A DNA stretch of 64,000 bases, from assembly GCF_018130245.1 (NCBI RefSeq), contig NZ_JAFCKP010000010.1, forward strand, positions 62,001 through 126,000, written 5' to 3'. Under the pieces are notes generated by a model. That model did no database searches, was not told the DNA's origin, and saw only the letters and a program-made list of their open reading frames with translations. Shown here piece by piece: positions 43,108 to 52,858 of the stretch. Source of the DNA: Bradyrhizobium sp. SZCCT0231 (GTDB lineage: Bacteria > Pseudomonadota > Alphaproteobacteria > Rhizobiales > Xanthobacteraceae). The translations under genes and the position numbers were made by a program. Position 1 is the first letter of the stretch, and every line of letters begins with the position of its first letter.

Positions 43108-44766
43108 ATGGGTGGCGGTCGCATTTCGGGCAAGAAGGCAGGGCGGCTTCTCGCCTTCAGCGTGATGGGTCTGGGCGCGGCGCTCGCCTCCTTTGCGTCT
43201 GCTGACCGCGCGACGGCTGCAGACCGGCGGGGTTCCTCCGGCGGCGTCTTCGTCAGCGAAATGAGCGACGTCCAGCGGGTCAAGGTGGTCGTCAACAAGT
43301 CACGCACCTTCAAGGTCGATACGGCTTTCGCGACTATCGTGGCCGGCTCGCCTGACATTGTGGACGTGAAGTCGCTCAGCGATCACCTGATCTACGTCCA
43401 GGGCAAGCAGACCGGCACCACCAACGTCATCCTGTTTGACTCGTCGATGAAGCAGATCGGGATCCTCGACGTCGAGGTCGTGATCGATACGGGCAATTTG
43501 CAGCAGAACATCCGGTCCAGCACCGGCGGGCACGGTATCCGCGTGTCGGCTTCCGAGGGCCAGGTGGTGCTTAGCGGAACTGCGGCCGACGCGGTGACTG
43601 CCGAGCGCGCCATGGCGATCGCCACCAGCACGGTCGCGAAAGGCGGAGTCGTCGTCAACGCGATGAGTGTCGCTGCGCCGCAGCAGGTGATGCTGGAGGT
43701 GCGGTTTCTCGAGGTCACCCGGGACGCCGGCCGCGACCTCGGCGTGAACCTGTACGCGGCGAACGCCAATGGAACCAATGTCGGGAACACGGGGCGTGGT
43801 GGTGCAACTGCCGCAACGGGCCGACGTCCGATCGGCGGTATTAATACGGTCCAAAACCCCGTTGGTAATACCGGCGGCACGCCTGTTGGTGCTTCGCCTA
43901 CCGGCAGTCTTCCGATACTCGGAACGGCGGGGACGCTCTTGGGGACCGCGGGCGGCATAGCTCCGGCTCCGTTCGGGAGCTTGTTGACCAGCATCATCCG
44001 AACGAGCAATGGGGGCTCGGTCGACTTATTGATCTCGGCGCTGGAAACCAAAGGATTGGCCCGCAGATTAGCGGAGCCGAACTTGACCACGCTTTCCGGC
44101 GATGCGGCTCGCTTCCTGGCCGGCGGTGAATTTCCGGTGCCGATACCAAACACGACGACGAACGGATTTCCCACCGTTACGATCGACTACAAGAAGTTCG
44201 GTGTCGAACTGGCCTTTGTCCCCACCGTCCTCTCGCGGGGCGTGATCAACCTTCGGGTGGAGCCATCGGTCAGCGAGCTTGATTTCGCCAATGCGGTGAC
44301 GATTCAGGGGACGACGGTTCCAGCATTGACCCGCCGCGACGCGCGCACGACGGTCGAGCTGCGCGACGGCCAAAGCTTTGCAATCGCCGGCCTGCTGCAA
44401 ACCCGCAACCGTCAGGACGTTTCGCAATTGCCCTGGATCGGCTCGGTGCCCGTGCTGGGAGCCTTGTTCAGCAGCAAGTCGTACCAGCAGGAGGAAACCG
44501 ATCTCGTCATCATCGTGACGCCGCGCCTGGTTGCGCCGGCCGCGCCCGGTCAGCAACTGGCGTCTCCGCTCGATTCCCGCCTTCCAGCCAACGACGTCGA
44601 TTTCTTCCTCAATGGCCAGATGGAAGTCCGCAAGCGTTACAATGACTACGTCAACTCCGGAGGCGACGTTAAAGGACCCTATGGTCACATCATCGCTCCC
44701 GAGGTCACTGCGACCATTCCGGCACCGGCCGCTGCGAACCAGCCGGCCGTGAAAACGCTCAACTGA
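43108..44766 (+). CDS. cpaC: Tad pilus outer-membrane secretin CpaC/RcpA
   Basis: 552 residues with a signal peptide (LLAFSVMGLGAALASFASA). Domains: an N-terminal pilus/flagella-type domain (VVVNKSRTFKVDTAFATIVAGSPDIVDV), a BON-like segment (VVLSGTAADAVTAERAMAIA), and the secretin core with FLAGGEFPVPIP, RRDARTTVELRDGQSFAIAGL and PWIGSVPVLGALF. Between about residues 212 and 290 is a Gly/Asn/Thr/Pro-rich insertion that may be a flexible loop. It forms the outer-membrane pore for the pilus. In Rhizobiales this gene usually sits nearer cpaB; here it heads a separate downstream unit. Confidence 0.94.
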   Translation: MGGGRISGKKAGRLLAFSVMGLGAALASFASADRATAADRRGSSGGVFVSEMSDVQRVKVVVNKSRTFKVDTAFATIVAGSPDIVDVKSLSDHLIYVQGKQTGTTNVILFDSSMKQIGILDVEVVIDTGNLQQNIRSSTGGHGIRVSASEGQVVLSGTAADAVTAERAMAIATSTVAKGGVVVNAMSVAAPQQVMLEVRFLEVTRDAGRDLGVNLYAANANGTNVGNTGRGGATAATGRRPIGGINTVQNPVGNTGGTPVGASPTGSLPILGTAGTLLGTAGGIAPAPFGSLLTSIIRTSNGGSVDLLISALETKGLARRLAEPNLTTLSGDAARFLAGGEFPVPIPNTTTNGFPTVTIDYKKFGVELAFVPTVLSRGVINLRVEPSVSELDFANAVTIQGTTVPALTRRDARTTVELRDGQSFAIAGLLQTRNRQDVSQLPWIGSVPVLGALFSSKSYQQEETDLVIIVTPRLVAPAAPGQQLASPLDSRLPANDVDFFLNGQMEVRKRYNDYVNSGGDVKGPYGHIIAPEVTATIPAPAAANQPAVKTLN

Positions 44767-44780
44767 GAAGGAAGCGGGAG

Positions 44781-45179
44781 ATGACCATGAGGTATCTGGC
44801 TCTGTTCGCACCGCTTCTGCTCGGGGGATGTTACGGGGTCGCCGGTCATGACGAGGTGGACCGGTACTTCCAGCGTTCCGACACCATCACGATGAGTGCC
44901 GGCAATGCCAAGGAGGTCAATGCCGTCACCCATACAATCCATCCATGGCCGCGAAACGTCGGTGATCGCAGGATCGCGTACGACGCCCGGCGCGTGGGCG
45001 CCGCCGTGACACGCTATGGCAACACGAAACAGCCGGTGGATCAGCTTCCCGACATTGGCGATGCGACGAAACAAATGGGCGTGCGGACTGCCCCAACCCA
45101 GAACGTCAACATAGAAGGATTGGGGGCGGGATCGACTGCTGGAGTATCAGTGCCGGTTGGTGGCGCGGCGAATAGGTAA
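44781..45179 (+). CDS. Small lipoprotein of the Tad locus, in the CpaD position
   Basis: 132 residues, start preceded by GAAGGAAGCGGGAG. A lipobox LLLGGC ends the signal peptide, with Cys17 as lipid anchor. The mature part has HEVDRYFQRSDTITMSAGNAKE-like charged and small residues and a C-terminal Gly-rich tail, with no domain I can name. It follows the secretin by 14 bases, the slot where the CpaD lipoprotein (about 230 residues) normally lies, and may stabilise the secretin. Confidence 0.75.
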   Translation: MTMRYLALFAPLLLGGCYGVAGHDEVDRYFQRSDTITMSAGNAKEVNAVTHTIHPWPRNVGDRRIAYDARRVGAAVTRYGNTKQPVDQLPDIGDATKQMGVRTAPTQNVNIEGLGAGSTAGVSVPVGGAANR

Positions 45180-45262
45180 CTGGTTTTGGTAAGTAAAGTT
45201 AGCGGTGATGTTTTTACGAACGGTGCAGTGAGTCTGCTGGGCCGCGCGGGGGACTAGGGTTC

Positions 45263-45799
45263 ATGCGGCGTCTCATTCTAATGCTGACCTGTTGCTGGTT
45301 GGGGACTGGCCTTGCGGCGTGCGACTACACGGTGAGGGAGGCCGCAATCGTGGCCCCCGTGGATCCGCCGGGCGGAGACCCCGTACAGGAACCGACCGAC
45401 GTCAAATATTACCCCTCTGACGAGCCTGTGCGCTTGGGGCTGGAGCATTTCAACCGCGGCAGTTACGGAATCGCTAATCGCTATTTCAGGGATGCTGTCG
45501 AGAAATCGCCGAAGGACGTGACGGCCTGGATTGGACTCGCGGCGAGCTATGATCGGATACGTCGCTTTGATCTCGCCGATCAAGCCTATGCCCAGGCGAT
45601 CCGGCTGGGCGGCGAAACCGTGCAGGTCCTGAATGACCAGGGATATTCGTACATGCTGCGCGGCAATCTGAATGCGGCGCGGCGAAAGTTTGAGAAGGCC
45701 TATTCGCTCGATCCAGGCAACCCGGTTATCGCCAATAACCTTGAACTTCTCAACGGCAGCCGGCGCTTCATTGAAAGGCCGCCAAACAATCAGCCGTAA
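45263..45799 (+). CDS. tadD: TPR lipoprotein, TadD-like
   Basis: 178 residues. The signal peptide ends in LGTGLAAC, a lipobox. Residues about 60-165 form tetratricopeptide repeats (LEHFNRGSYGIANRYFRDAVEKSPKDVTAWIGLAASYDRIRRFDLADQAYAQAI, then another). TadD acts as a pilotin for the secretin. An 83-base gap separates it from the small lipoprotein gene. Confidence 0.85.
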   Translation: MRRLILMLTCCWLGTGLAACDYTVREAAIVAPVDPPGGDPVQEPTDVKYYPSDEPVRLGLEHFNRGSYGIANRYFRDAVEKSPKDVTAWIGLAASYDRIRRFDLADQAYAQAIRLGGETVQVLNDQGYSYMLRGNLNAARRKFEKAYSLDPGNPVIANNLELLNGSRRFIERPPNNQP

Positions 45800-45898
45800 G
45801 AAGAACCGACCACGGATCGGTCGAAGGCCGTTCGAGATCGGAGCGCCGTAGCCGACAGTTTAGGGCATCGAGGGCCTGCACCGCGCCAGCAGTTGAGC

Positions 45899-46645
45899 CT
45901 AGTTCGGTCCCAGCACAGCGTCCGCCCGACGGCTGTCCCGCTTGACGATGATGATCGCACCGTTGCGGATTGCAAATCTGGCCCCGATCAATCTGGGCAC
46001 CTTCTCTGTGAGAGGAGAAGGAAGGGGGATGGTTGGGCCAACGATGGGATCACCCACGTTCGTGGGCGCAACTGCCGGACCCGCGGACTGAGCTGGCTTG
46101 ATGTAGTCTCGTATGAGCCGAATCTCGTCGGCCGAGAGATTTAGCGCAGCTTCTTGCGCCAGATTGTCACCGGACTTGGTGTCTCCGGACTTGGTGTCTC
46201 CGGATTTGGCCCGCTCGGTGCTCGCTTTCTCGAGCTGCCTGGCCCTCTCGGCCTGATCGATGCGCGTCAACCGTTCCTTCAGCGATAGCACCTCACGTTG
46301 CAGGTAAGCGATCTCCGATGTCATGGACTTGAACTGCATCACGACGGCAGCGGCTCCGGCGCAGATGGCAAGCAGCATGAGGCTCAGGAGCGCGATGACG
46401 GCGCCGATCGCATTTCGGCTTCGATGCTGCATCTTCCTGTCCGGAAGCTCGTGTTCCAGGTGCTTGCGCCACAATGTACCGAGACGCCGGAAGGCGGCCG
46501 CGATGTCCGGAAATACGTTGCCTTTCCCTGAGCGGATCTCCGGCCGAACTTCAGCAGCAGATCCGAGCTGCTCTATTTCCTCTAAGCTCGCACGTCCTCG
46601 CGGGCGCATGGCGAGCAGAGCAAGAATTGAAAAATTGGACTTCAC
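45899..46645 (-). CDS. Membrane protein of unknown function with coiled coil and GDTKS repeat
   Basis: 248 residues. A cytoplasmic N-terminal third (MKSNFSILALLAMRPRGRASLEEIEQL) leads to one clear membrane helix at about 80-103 (AVIALLSLMLLAICAGAAAVVMQF). A coiled coil follows (SMTSEIAYLQREVLSLKERLTRIDQAERARQLEKA), then a short repeat KSGDTKSGDTKSGDN and a C-terminal domain of about 90 residues. I do not recognise the family. It lies convergent to the tadD gene, so a structural role in the pilus or the adjacent polysaccharide system is only a guess. Confidence 0.7.
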   Translation of the reverse strand: MKSNFSILALLAMRPRGRASLEEIEQLGSAAEVRPEIRSGKGNVFPDIAAAFRRLGTLWRKHLEHELPDRKMQHRSRNAIGAVIALLSLMLLAICAGAAAVVMQFKSMTSEIAYLQREVLSLKERLTRIDQAERARQLEKASTERAKSGDTKSGDTKSGDNLAQEAALNLSADEIRLIRDYIKPAQSAGPAVAPTNVGDPIVGPTIPLPSPLTEKVPRLIGARFAIRNGAIIIVKRDSRRADAVLGPN

Positions 46646-47161
46646 TGAGCTATCGCGGGTCCCTGGCGGCAGCTGCGTCGAATCTCCATGCTGCCGAAAA
46701 CGAACTAGCCTCGAGACCGGCGATTAGCGGCTAGCCCGCAGCCCAAGTCAAGCGGCTCCCCTCACATGGGCTTGGGATCTCGTGCGTGCCGCCGTCACGC
46801 GAAATGGCACTATGATCCTCTCCGATTCCAGGAAGCCGGGGCGATGACCAGTCACGACCGATTAGAGGAGACAGCTTCGCGCGTCCAGGCGGAGGAGGTC
46901 GCCGCCAACGATGCGCCGGCTTCAAGCCGGCAAAAGTTGACATCTTGATTCCTGTTCGGGCCGTAGTCTCCCGGTTTTGCACAAATCGACCTGGTGTGGT
47001 GAAACCCAGATAAACTTCTCTTGGTTGCGAAGAGGAGTCTGCGATCGCGACGAACCCGATTTCGGCCAGCAGCAATGCTGCCGGATTGCCCAGTGCCTCA
47101 CACGCAGACTTCATGACAACGCTGGGCGGGCCGCGGCGGTGGCCCACCTTCGCTGAGGCAG
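46646..47161. other. 516-bp intergenic region, no supported gene
   Basis: It lies between divergent units (minus-strand membrane protein, plus-strand membrane-fusion protein) and should hold both promoters. Small open frames on both strands lack family features. Confidence 0.5.
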
Positions 47162-48475
47162 GTGCAGCGACCAAAGCCCAGTGGAGATCCCGTCGTGGTC
47201 CGCTTGCATGTCGAACGCTTCATTCGTAGCCGAATCGTCCGACGATCCCTGGCGCTCGGCATCATCGCTCTGAGCGGATGGGCCCTGTTGCCGTATGTGA
47301 CCTACAGAATCGCGCCCTCCGCCTTTGTCAACGCCGAGCTGATGCGAGTGACTGCGCCGATCGCGGGTCAGCTCGCGCCTGACCTTCCACGCAAAGGCGA
47401 ATATTTCCGGCGCACCCGGGTCGTTTCGCTGGTCGAGGCGCGCTCGCCGGATCGCCGGCACCTCATGGACCTCGATCAGCAGCTTGCCGTATCCACCAAA
47501 CGCGCAGAGCTCGCACGTCGTCAACTCGAGGAAATCGCCGAACTCGATGGCAAGCTCCGCGAGCGCAGCGAGGACTATCGTTTGGGGGCGATGGCACGCC
47601 TGCGCCACGAGATCGGAGAAACGGAGGCTGAAAGAGGCGGCTGTCTCGCCGAGGCGCGGCAGCGGAACGACGTCGCCGGCCGGATGGAGAGGCTCGTCAA
47701 GCTCGGCATCAGTTCACAGATCCGTTCTGCCGAAGCCCAGGCGTCTCAGGAGGCAACCGCAACGCGGTGCCAGATGGCCGATGAGCGCCTGCAGCGCTTC
47801 AAGACCGAGTTGGCGGCGGCCGAGAAGGGCATCTATCTTCGTGGCGATGCCAATGATGTGCCCTATTCTCAGCAGCAGCGCGAGCGGCTTGTTCTCCGTC
47901 GCCAGGAGCTCGAGACGGACCTGTTGCAGAACAGCTCACGTTCCGCACAGCTGACTGCGGAGATCGCCGAGGAGCGCGCTCGACTCGATCGCCTTGATCA
48001 CTACGATCTATCGTTGCCTGCGGCCCATGTGGTCTGGTCGGTCGCGGCCAGCCCGGGCTCGATGGTCACGGAAGGGCAATCGGTCTTTGATTTTGCAGAT
48101 TGCGAACGCCGGTTCATCGTTGTTGAACTGCCCGAGCGCGATTTCGAGAAGATCAAGCCCGGAGATGCGGCGACTGTCCGCCTGATCGGCAGTCGGGAGT
48201 GGAAGACCGGCCAGATCCGGCAAGTTCGCGGCTCGGCGGCGTATGCCGATGATCGACTGCTCGCGGCTCGGGTGCCGCGGCCTGATCCGGGCAATATCAC
48301 TGTCGAGATCTCGTTGCCGCCCAACGAGACGATGGCCGACCACAACGGCTCCTGCGATATCGGACGGTTAGCCGAAGTGCGCTTCGAGCGCAGCGCCGAC
48401 GGCCTGCTTCGATTGGTCCGCTCGAAACTGAAATGGCTGACGGCTCGGCTGGACCTCGACCAGTCATCCCTGTGA
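47162..48475 (+). CDS. HlyD-type membrane fusion protein, BgsB/Alg44-like
   Basis: 437 residues from GTG 47162; a GTG a few codons later is also possible. One N-terminal membrane helix (SLALGIIALSGWALLPYVTY) and a split biotinyl-lipoyl-like domain (AELMRVTAPIAGQLAPDL and VWSVAASPGSMVTEGQSVFDFAD) flank a long coiled coil (about 100-275). A beta-barrel part (VVELPERDFEKIKPGDAATVRLIG) follows. Such proteins bridge a polysaccharide synthase to the periplasm. It is followed 12 bases later by the glycosyltransferase gene, the same order as bgsB-bgsA of Sinorhizobium meliloti. Confidence 0.82.
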   Translation: MQRPKPSGDPVVVRLHVERFIRSRIVRRSLALGIIALSGWALLPYVTYRIAPSAFVNAELMRVTAPIAGQLAPDLPRKGEYFRRTRVVSLVEARSPDRRHLMDLDQQLAVSTKRAELARRQLEEIAELDGKLRERSEDYRLGAMARLRHEIGETEAERGGCLAEARQRNDVAGRMERLVKLGISSQIRSAEAQASQEATATRCQMADERLQRFKTELAAAEKGIYLRGDANDVPYSQQQRERLVLRRQELETDLLQNSSRSAQLTAEIAEERARLDRLDHYDLSLPAAHVVWSVAASPGSMVTEGQSVFDFADCERRFIVVELPERDFEKIKPGDAATVRLIGSREWKTGQIRQVRGSAAYADDRLLAARVPRPDPGNITVEISLPPNETMADHNGSCDIGRLAEVRFERSADGLLRLVRSKLKWLTARLDLDQSSL

Positions 48476-48487
48476 GCGAGAAATTCC

Positions 48488-50638
48488 GTGCAGGTCGTGA
48501 CTCTGTCCCTCTCTCAGCTGTTCGCGCCGATGCTGGGCGTCTTTGCAGCGATGTACCTGTTGGCGCCGACCTTTGCAGTCGCGCGCCTTTGGGCGCGTGT
48601 CGCGATTTTCATCGTGGTTTGGCTTGTCGTTGCCCGCTATCTGGAATGGCGTGTCTTCACCACGGTGCTGCCGGCAAGCGGGACCTGGTATCAGGTCGGC
48701 TGGATCTGGTTCTGTCTCTTCGTTGAGCTCCTGACCTTCACGGATCAGTTCATTCTCTATCTGACCTTCCTTCGCAGGACCGATCGCCGCAGCGAGGCAG
48801 ATCAGCACGAACGTCGGCTTCGCGGCCTGCCGGATCATGAGCTGCCCTCGGTCGACGTCTTCATTCCAACCTATGACGAGTCGTTCGAGGTGCTGGAAAA
48901 GACGATCACGGGGGCACTATGCCTGGACTATCCGAATTTCCAGGTCTGGGTCCTGGATGATGGACGCAGGCCCTGGCTCAAGGAGCTCTGCGAACACAAG
49001 GGGGCGGGCTATCTCACCCGTTCCGACAATTTGAACGCGAAAGCAGGCAATATCAACCATGCGCTGACGATGACGCATGGCGAGTTCTTCGCGATCTTCG
49101 ATGCGGACTTCGTGCCGCAGCGCAATTTCCTGATGCGCACGATGGGCTTCTTCGCTGATCCAAAGATCGGAATCGTTCAGATCCCGCACGCCTTCTACAA
49201 TGAGGACCCGATGCAGGCGAATCTCGGCCTGCACCGAGGACTGCCGGACGAACAACGGTTCTTCTTCGATTCCATCATGCCCGCGCGCGACGGTTGGGAT
49301 GGTGCCTTTTGTTGTGGATCCAACTCCGTCACACGTCGTGCAGCACTCCGCGCGATAGGCGATTCCTTGCCGACCCAGTCCATTACGGAAGACATCCTGC
49401 TGACGCTCGTCCTGCTGCGCAAGGGATACGTCACCCGTTATCTCTGCGAACCGCTGGCAATCGGATTGGCGCCGGAAAGCCTTGGCGCCTTCTTCGTGCA
49501 ACGGCAACGCTGGGCGCGTGGCGCGATCCAGACCCTGTATCTCGCCGCCGGCCCGCTCGGCCCCGGACTGAGCGTGATGCATCGGCTCCTCTTCTTTCCG
49601 ACGCATTGGCTCTCATTGGGCTTGCGGGCGCTCATGGTCGTGCTGGTTCCAATCGTGTTCATGTGGACCGGCCTCGCGCCTGTCGTCGACGTCACCCCAG
49701 AATCGGTCTTCTACTACCTGTTCCCCGCGATCGTGGCGCTCAACGGCGGTATCTCCTGGTTCGCGCCACACGCGCATTTTCCACTCGCTGCTCAGGTGTC
49801 GGCGACCATCCAGAGCTTCAAGATTCTGCCGACGGTGCTCGGGACTCTCGTCAAGCCGAAGGGACATGCCTTCAGGGTGACGCCCAAGGGAGCCGCCGCG
49901 CGGCGCGCAACCTATGCCGCGGAGATATTCTGGCCGTCTGCAGCCCTGATGGCGCTAACGGTTGTCGGTCTCGTTCTGAACACCATCCCGGAGTGGCGGG
50001 TCATCGATCATCCCGCCGCTTTACCGATGGTCGCCTTCTGGTCGGTGGTGAACATCGTCGTGCTCTTCTTCGTCTGCATGACCTCGCTGCAGGCGCGGAT
50101 GAGACGTTCAGAGGAGCGCTTCGATGTCGACGAATCGGTCTTGATCCATGGTGAGGCCGGTGAGCTGCTTTCCGGGCGCATGAGCAACATCTCCCTTTCC
50201 GGCGCGGGCGTCCTGCTCGACCCCGGCATCGACTGTCCTCGCAGTGGAGAGCCGCTTCGCGTACACATCATGCAGGTGGGCTGGATCGACGCGATGGTCG
50301 TGCAACAAAGAGGTCAGTTCGTCGGGATGCAGTTCAAATTGCCGCAGTCGCTTGAACGAGACCTGTTGATCCGCAAGCTCTTCACCGTCGCCCGCCTGCG
50401 GGAAAACTGCGCTATCGCGTGGTCGGTGAACAGGACGATGCTCAAGAGCATCTGGTCAATGGCCGCGCCGCTGCCTCAAATTGAGACAAGTGGCGCCAAG
50501 CCCGCAGCACCTTCACCGGCTGAGCGTCTACCGGCCGAGAGCCTGGTCATCCGGCCTCAACGGCGGATCGCCGATCTGGCACATCTCGCCGGGGCTCGAA
50601 GCCTGCATCCGACAAGTTTTACCAGAACCCGGCCTTAG
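48488..50638 (+). CDS. Membrane glycosyltransferase family 2 synthase with PilZ domain (cellulose/mixed-linkage-glucan synthase-like)
   Basis: 716 residues from GTG 48488. Two or three N-terminal helices are followed by a GT-A catalytic domain: DVFIPTYDES, VWVLDDG, AIFDADFVP (DxD), the acceptor TEDILLTL and the processivity motif QRQRWARG. More membrane helices follow, then a PilZ domain with R540-S-E-E-R544 and N567-I-S-L-S-G572, the c-di-GMP binding motifs. Product: a beta-glucan-type exopolysaccharide, made when c-di-GMP is high. The BgsA protein of S. meliloti is the closest layout I know but, as I recall, lacks a canonical PilZ domain. A decayed diguanylate cyclase gene follows. Confidence 0.9.
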   Translation: MQVVTLSLSQLFAPMLGVFAAMYLLAPTFAVARLWARVAIFIVVWLVVARYLEWRVFTTVLPASGTWYQVGWIWFCLFVELLTFTDQFILYLTFLRRTDRRSEADQHERRLRGLPDHELPSVDVFIPTYDESFEVLEKTITGALCLDYPNFQVWVLDDGRRPWLKELCEHKGAGYLTRSDNLNAKAGNINHALTMTHGEFFAIFDADFVPQRNFLMRTMGFFADPKIGIVQIPHAFYNEDPMQANLGLHRGLPDEQRFFFDSIMPARDGWDGAFCCGSNSVTRRAALRAIGDSLPTQSITEDILLTLVLLRKGYVTRYLCEPLAIGLAPESLGAFFVQRQRWARGAIQTLYLAAGPLGPGLSVMHRLLFFPTHWLSLGLRALMVVLVPIVFMWTGLAPVVDVTPESVFYYLFPAIVALNGGISWFAPHAHFPLAAQVSATIQSFKILPTVLGTLVKPKGHAFRVTPKGAAARRATYAAEIFWPSAALMALTVVGLVLNTIPEWRVIDHPAALPMVAFWSVVNIVVLFFVCMTSLQARMRRSEERFDVDESVLIHGEAGELLSGRMSNISLSGAGVLLDPGIDCPRSGEPLRVHIMQVGWIDAMVVQQRGQFVGMQFKLPQSLERDLLIRKLFTVARLRENCAIAWSVNRTMLKSIWSMAAPLPQIETSGAKPAAPSPAERLPAESLVIRPQRRIADLAHLAGARSLHPTSFTRTRP

Positions 50639-50755
50639 CCGTCGGCGGCGATGCGATGCGCCGCCTTCCACGTTCTGCCACAAACTTCAAACGACAATGG
50701 GCGAGCCCGTGATAGCCCGAGTCGTCTTCGGGTTTCAGGCTTGAGGGAACATCTC

Positions 50756-51691
50756 TTGTCCGATCACCGCAGCGATTTTCGCCAAGGGCATCTGACGTTC
50801 TGGGCATCCCTGTTGTGGCAGTCGCCTGCGTTGCGATTGTCGCAGTCAGCGGTTGGCGGGAGTGGTCTTCGCGACAGGCGACACCAGCGGCAGAAGATCG
50901 CCGCAGCCCTGGTCGCGAAGGAGGCGGATTTTCGCCTCCTCGCAGAGCAGTCGGGCGATATGGTGATGCGCATCGCGATCGATAGACAGATCCTGTATGC
51001 GTCGCCATCCAGCGCTCGGGTTCTCGGCTGGGCTCCGAACGCGTTGGTGAACACGTCAATTCTCGCCGGGATCAATCCCGCGGACCTGGCACGGTCGAGC
51101 AAACGATCTCGGCGCTGATGAACGGCGAAGCCGAAGAGGCGAGAATTGCCTATCGCAGCCGTCCTCGCGAAAAAAAGTGAGGTCTGGATCGAAACTGCGC
51201 TGCGCGTCACCAGGAATTCGCAGAGTTGAGACATCGACGGCTTGGTAGCGATCTCGCGCGGCATGACCGAGCATAAGGATCTGGAGGATAAGCTGTCGGC
51301 TCTCGCGATTTCGGATGGCCCTGACGGCACTGGCAAATCGCAGGCACTTCGGCTGGCGGCGGAATGGGATCGGACCAGGCGCGACGGAGCGCCTTTATCG
51401 CTGTTGCTGATCGACGTCGATCATTTCAAGAGCTTCGTACGGGCATCAGGCCGGCGACGCGTGTCTTCGCTCGATCGCCGGGGTCCTGACCGAGCACGCC
51501 AGACGCCCGGCAGACCTGAATGGCAGACTGGCTACACCCGCATGCGATACCGCTTTGTTCGGGGCCTTCGCGCGCGCGATGCCGACGCCGATCGCCGTCT
51601 TTCTCCCGAGCGCCGTACTTCCGCCCTTCGAACTTTCTCTCGGAGCCGCTGCAATTGGGCGAGCAGGCTAACGAGCTCGATCGCCGTGTGA
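50756..51691 (+). pseudogene. PAS-GGDEF diguanylate cyclase, decayed
   Basis: Pieces of one protein lie in order but in different frames. They are a membrane helix (GIPVVAVACVAIVAVSGWREW, near 50797-50860), a PAS domain (FRLLAEQSGDMVMRIAIDRQILYASPSSARVLGW), a second PAS part (ISALMNGEAEEARIAYRSRPREKK, then a stop), a PAC-like linker with GLVAISRGMTEHKDLEDKL, and the start of a GGDEF domain (APLSLLLIDVDHFKSF). Then, after a frameshift near 51435, YGHQAGDACLRSIAGVLTEH follows. The GG[D/E]EF signature itself is missing. At least four lesions make activity impossible. It directly follows the PilZ synthase gene, so the cell may have lost a local c-di-GMP source. Confidence 0.85.
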
Positions 51692-51947
51692 CGCAGAACA
51701 GCCAGGCTGCAAACCCCACTACTCACTACAACACCCCCAACGGCCCTTGCCGAATCCGTGACGGGAAGCCCGAATTTGTGATGACGTCCCAATAACGTCT
51801 AGGCGAAGGCTCCCCGGGCCGTCCGTTCGGTTTACGACGATACGCGGAAATATTTTCGAGCATTATTCCGATGCGTTGCAACAAGATGCGTGAACCGGAA
51901 AACGGGAAATTTGGGCGCACTCTCTGAAGGGGGACTCGTCATTTGCA

Positions 51948-52163
51948 TCAGCACGAGGGAGCCGCACGAAGGGCCTCCGCCGTCCGGACGATTGGCTCTT
52001 CGACCCAGGCCTCGCGGGCGAACCAGTTGTGATTGGCCTGACAGATCGGACAACGAGTATTGCCGAAGAACACGATGCTCCGCAGGAAAGTCTCACGATC
52101 GGATTTGATGCCGGTAGGAATCGCGCGACCGGTTTGCGGACACTTGACCATGATCATGCCCAT
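51948..52163 (-). CDS. Small cysteine-containing protein of unknown function
   Basis: 71 residues from ATG 52163 (MGMIMVKCPQTGRAI), with GGAGG at good distance upstream, which decides this start over longer frames. KCPQTGRAIPTGI and NTRCPICQANHNWF supply three cysteines plus a histidine, a pattern that could bind one zinc. The C-terminal part EEPIVRTAEALRAA is helical. It looks like a small zinc-ribbon-type protein of the kind common in Bradyrhizobium genomes; the function is unknown. Confidence 0.7.
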   Translation of the reverse strand: MGMIMVKCPQTGRAIPTGIKSDRETFLRSIVFFGNTRCPICQANHNWFAREAWVEEPIVRTAEALRAAPSC

Positions 52164-52858
52164 ACGAGCCTCCCTGAAACATGTATTTGTCGAGTGAAAA
52201 GGGCCGGTCGGCTGGAGCGCGCTCTCGTCGGTGCGGGTGACTTGGGGGGCATCGCACCTGGGGTCGTTGTTCGAGCAAAGGGCAGCTTGCTCGTGACGAC
52301 GCTTCTCCAACCGACCGGATTCCTGCTTGGCGGATTCTTGGGATACTGCCGGCTTTCGCGCGGCAACGCTGAATGATGTCCGACCTCAACCGAAAGCTTC
52401 TGGGAGGCCCCTAACAATTGTCGTGTCGAAATCCATGCGACTTCGTGCGGAATGTGCCCCCTGCAACGAAACCATTATTTCCCTCTCGACGGACAGATCA
52501 GCCAACCGGATCACTGGTGTCACTCCCCTCGGTGCAGTTCGTCAACTATTCTCTGTTTACATTTAATGTGCAAACTAAAATTTGCCTTGTCGGTCTGATT
52601 TGCGACTCTCGGCCGATTTATTTTTTTGCGCGGCGCGATGCATTGCCGAAAAATATCAGTCCTTCCTCGTAGGCTTAAGCAGCCTCGTTCTCGACGCCGG
52701 CTCGGCGCGTGCTTCGGTTTTTCCGTGGTATTGAATGGTCGCGCGAGGTTCAAATGTGAAACAAATTTTGATAATAAGCTAAATATGTAAATCTCGTTGT
52801 TAATTGCTGCCAATCACGTAAGCTAAACTCGTCCGGGTTTCTTCGGCTGGAGGAGACG
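52164..52858. other. 695-bp intergenic region, no supported gene
   Basis: Becomes strongly AT-rich from about 52540 (for example around 52745-52800), consistent with the promoter of the small gene at 52859. No open frame here has family features. Confidence 0.5.
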
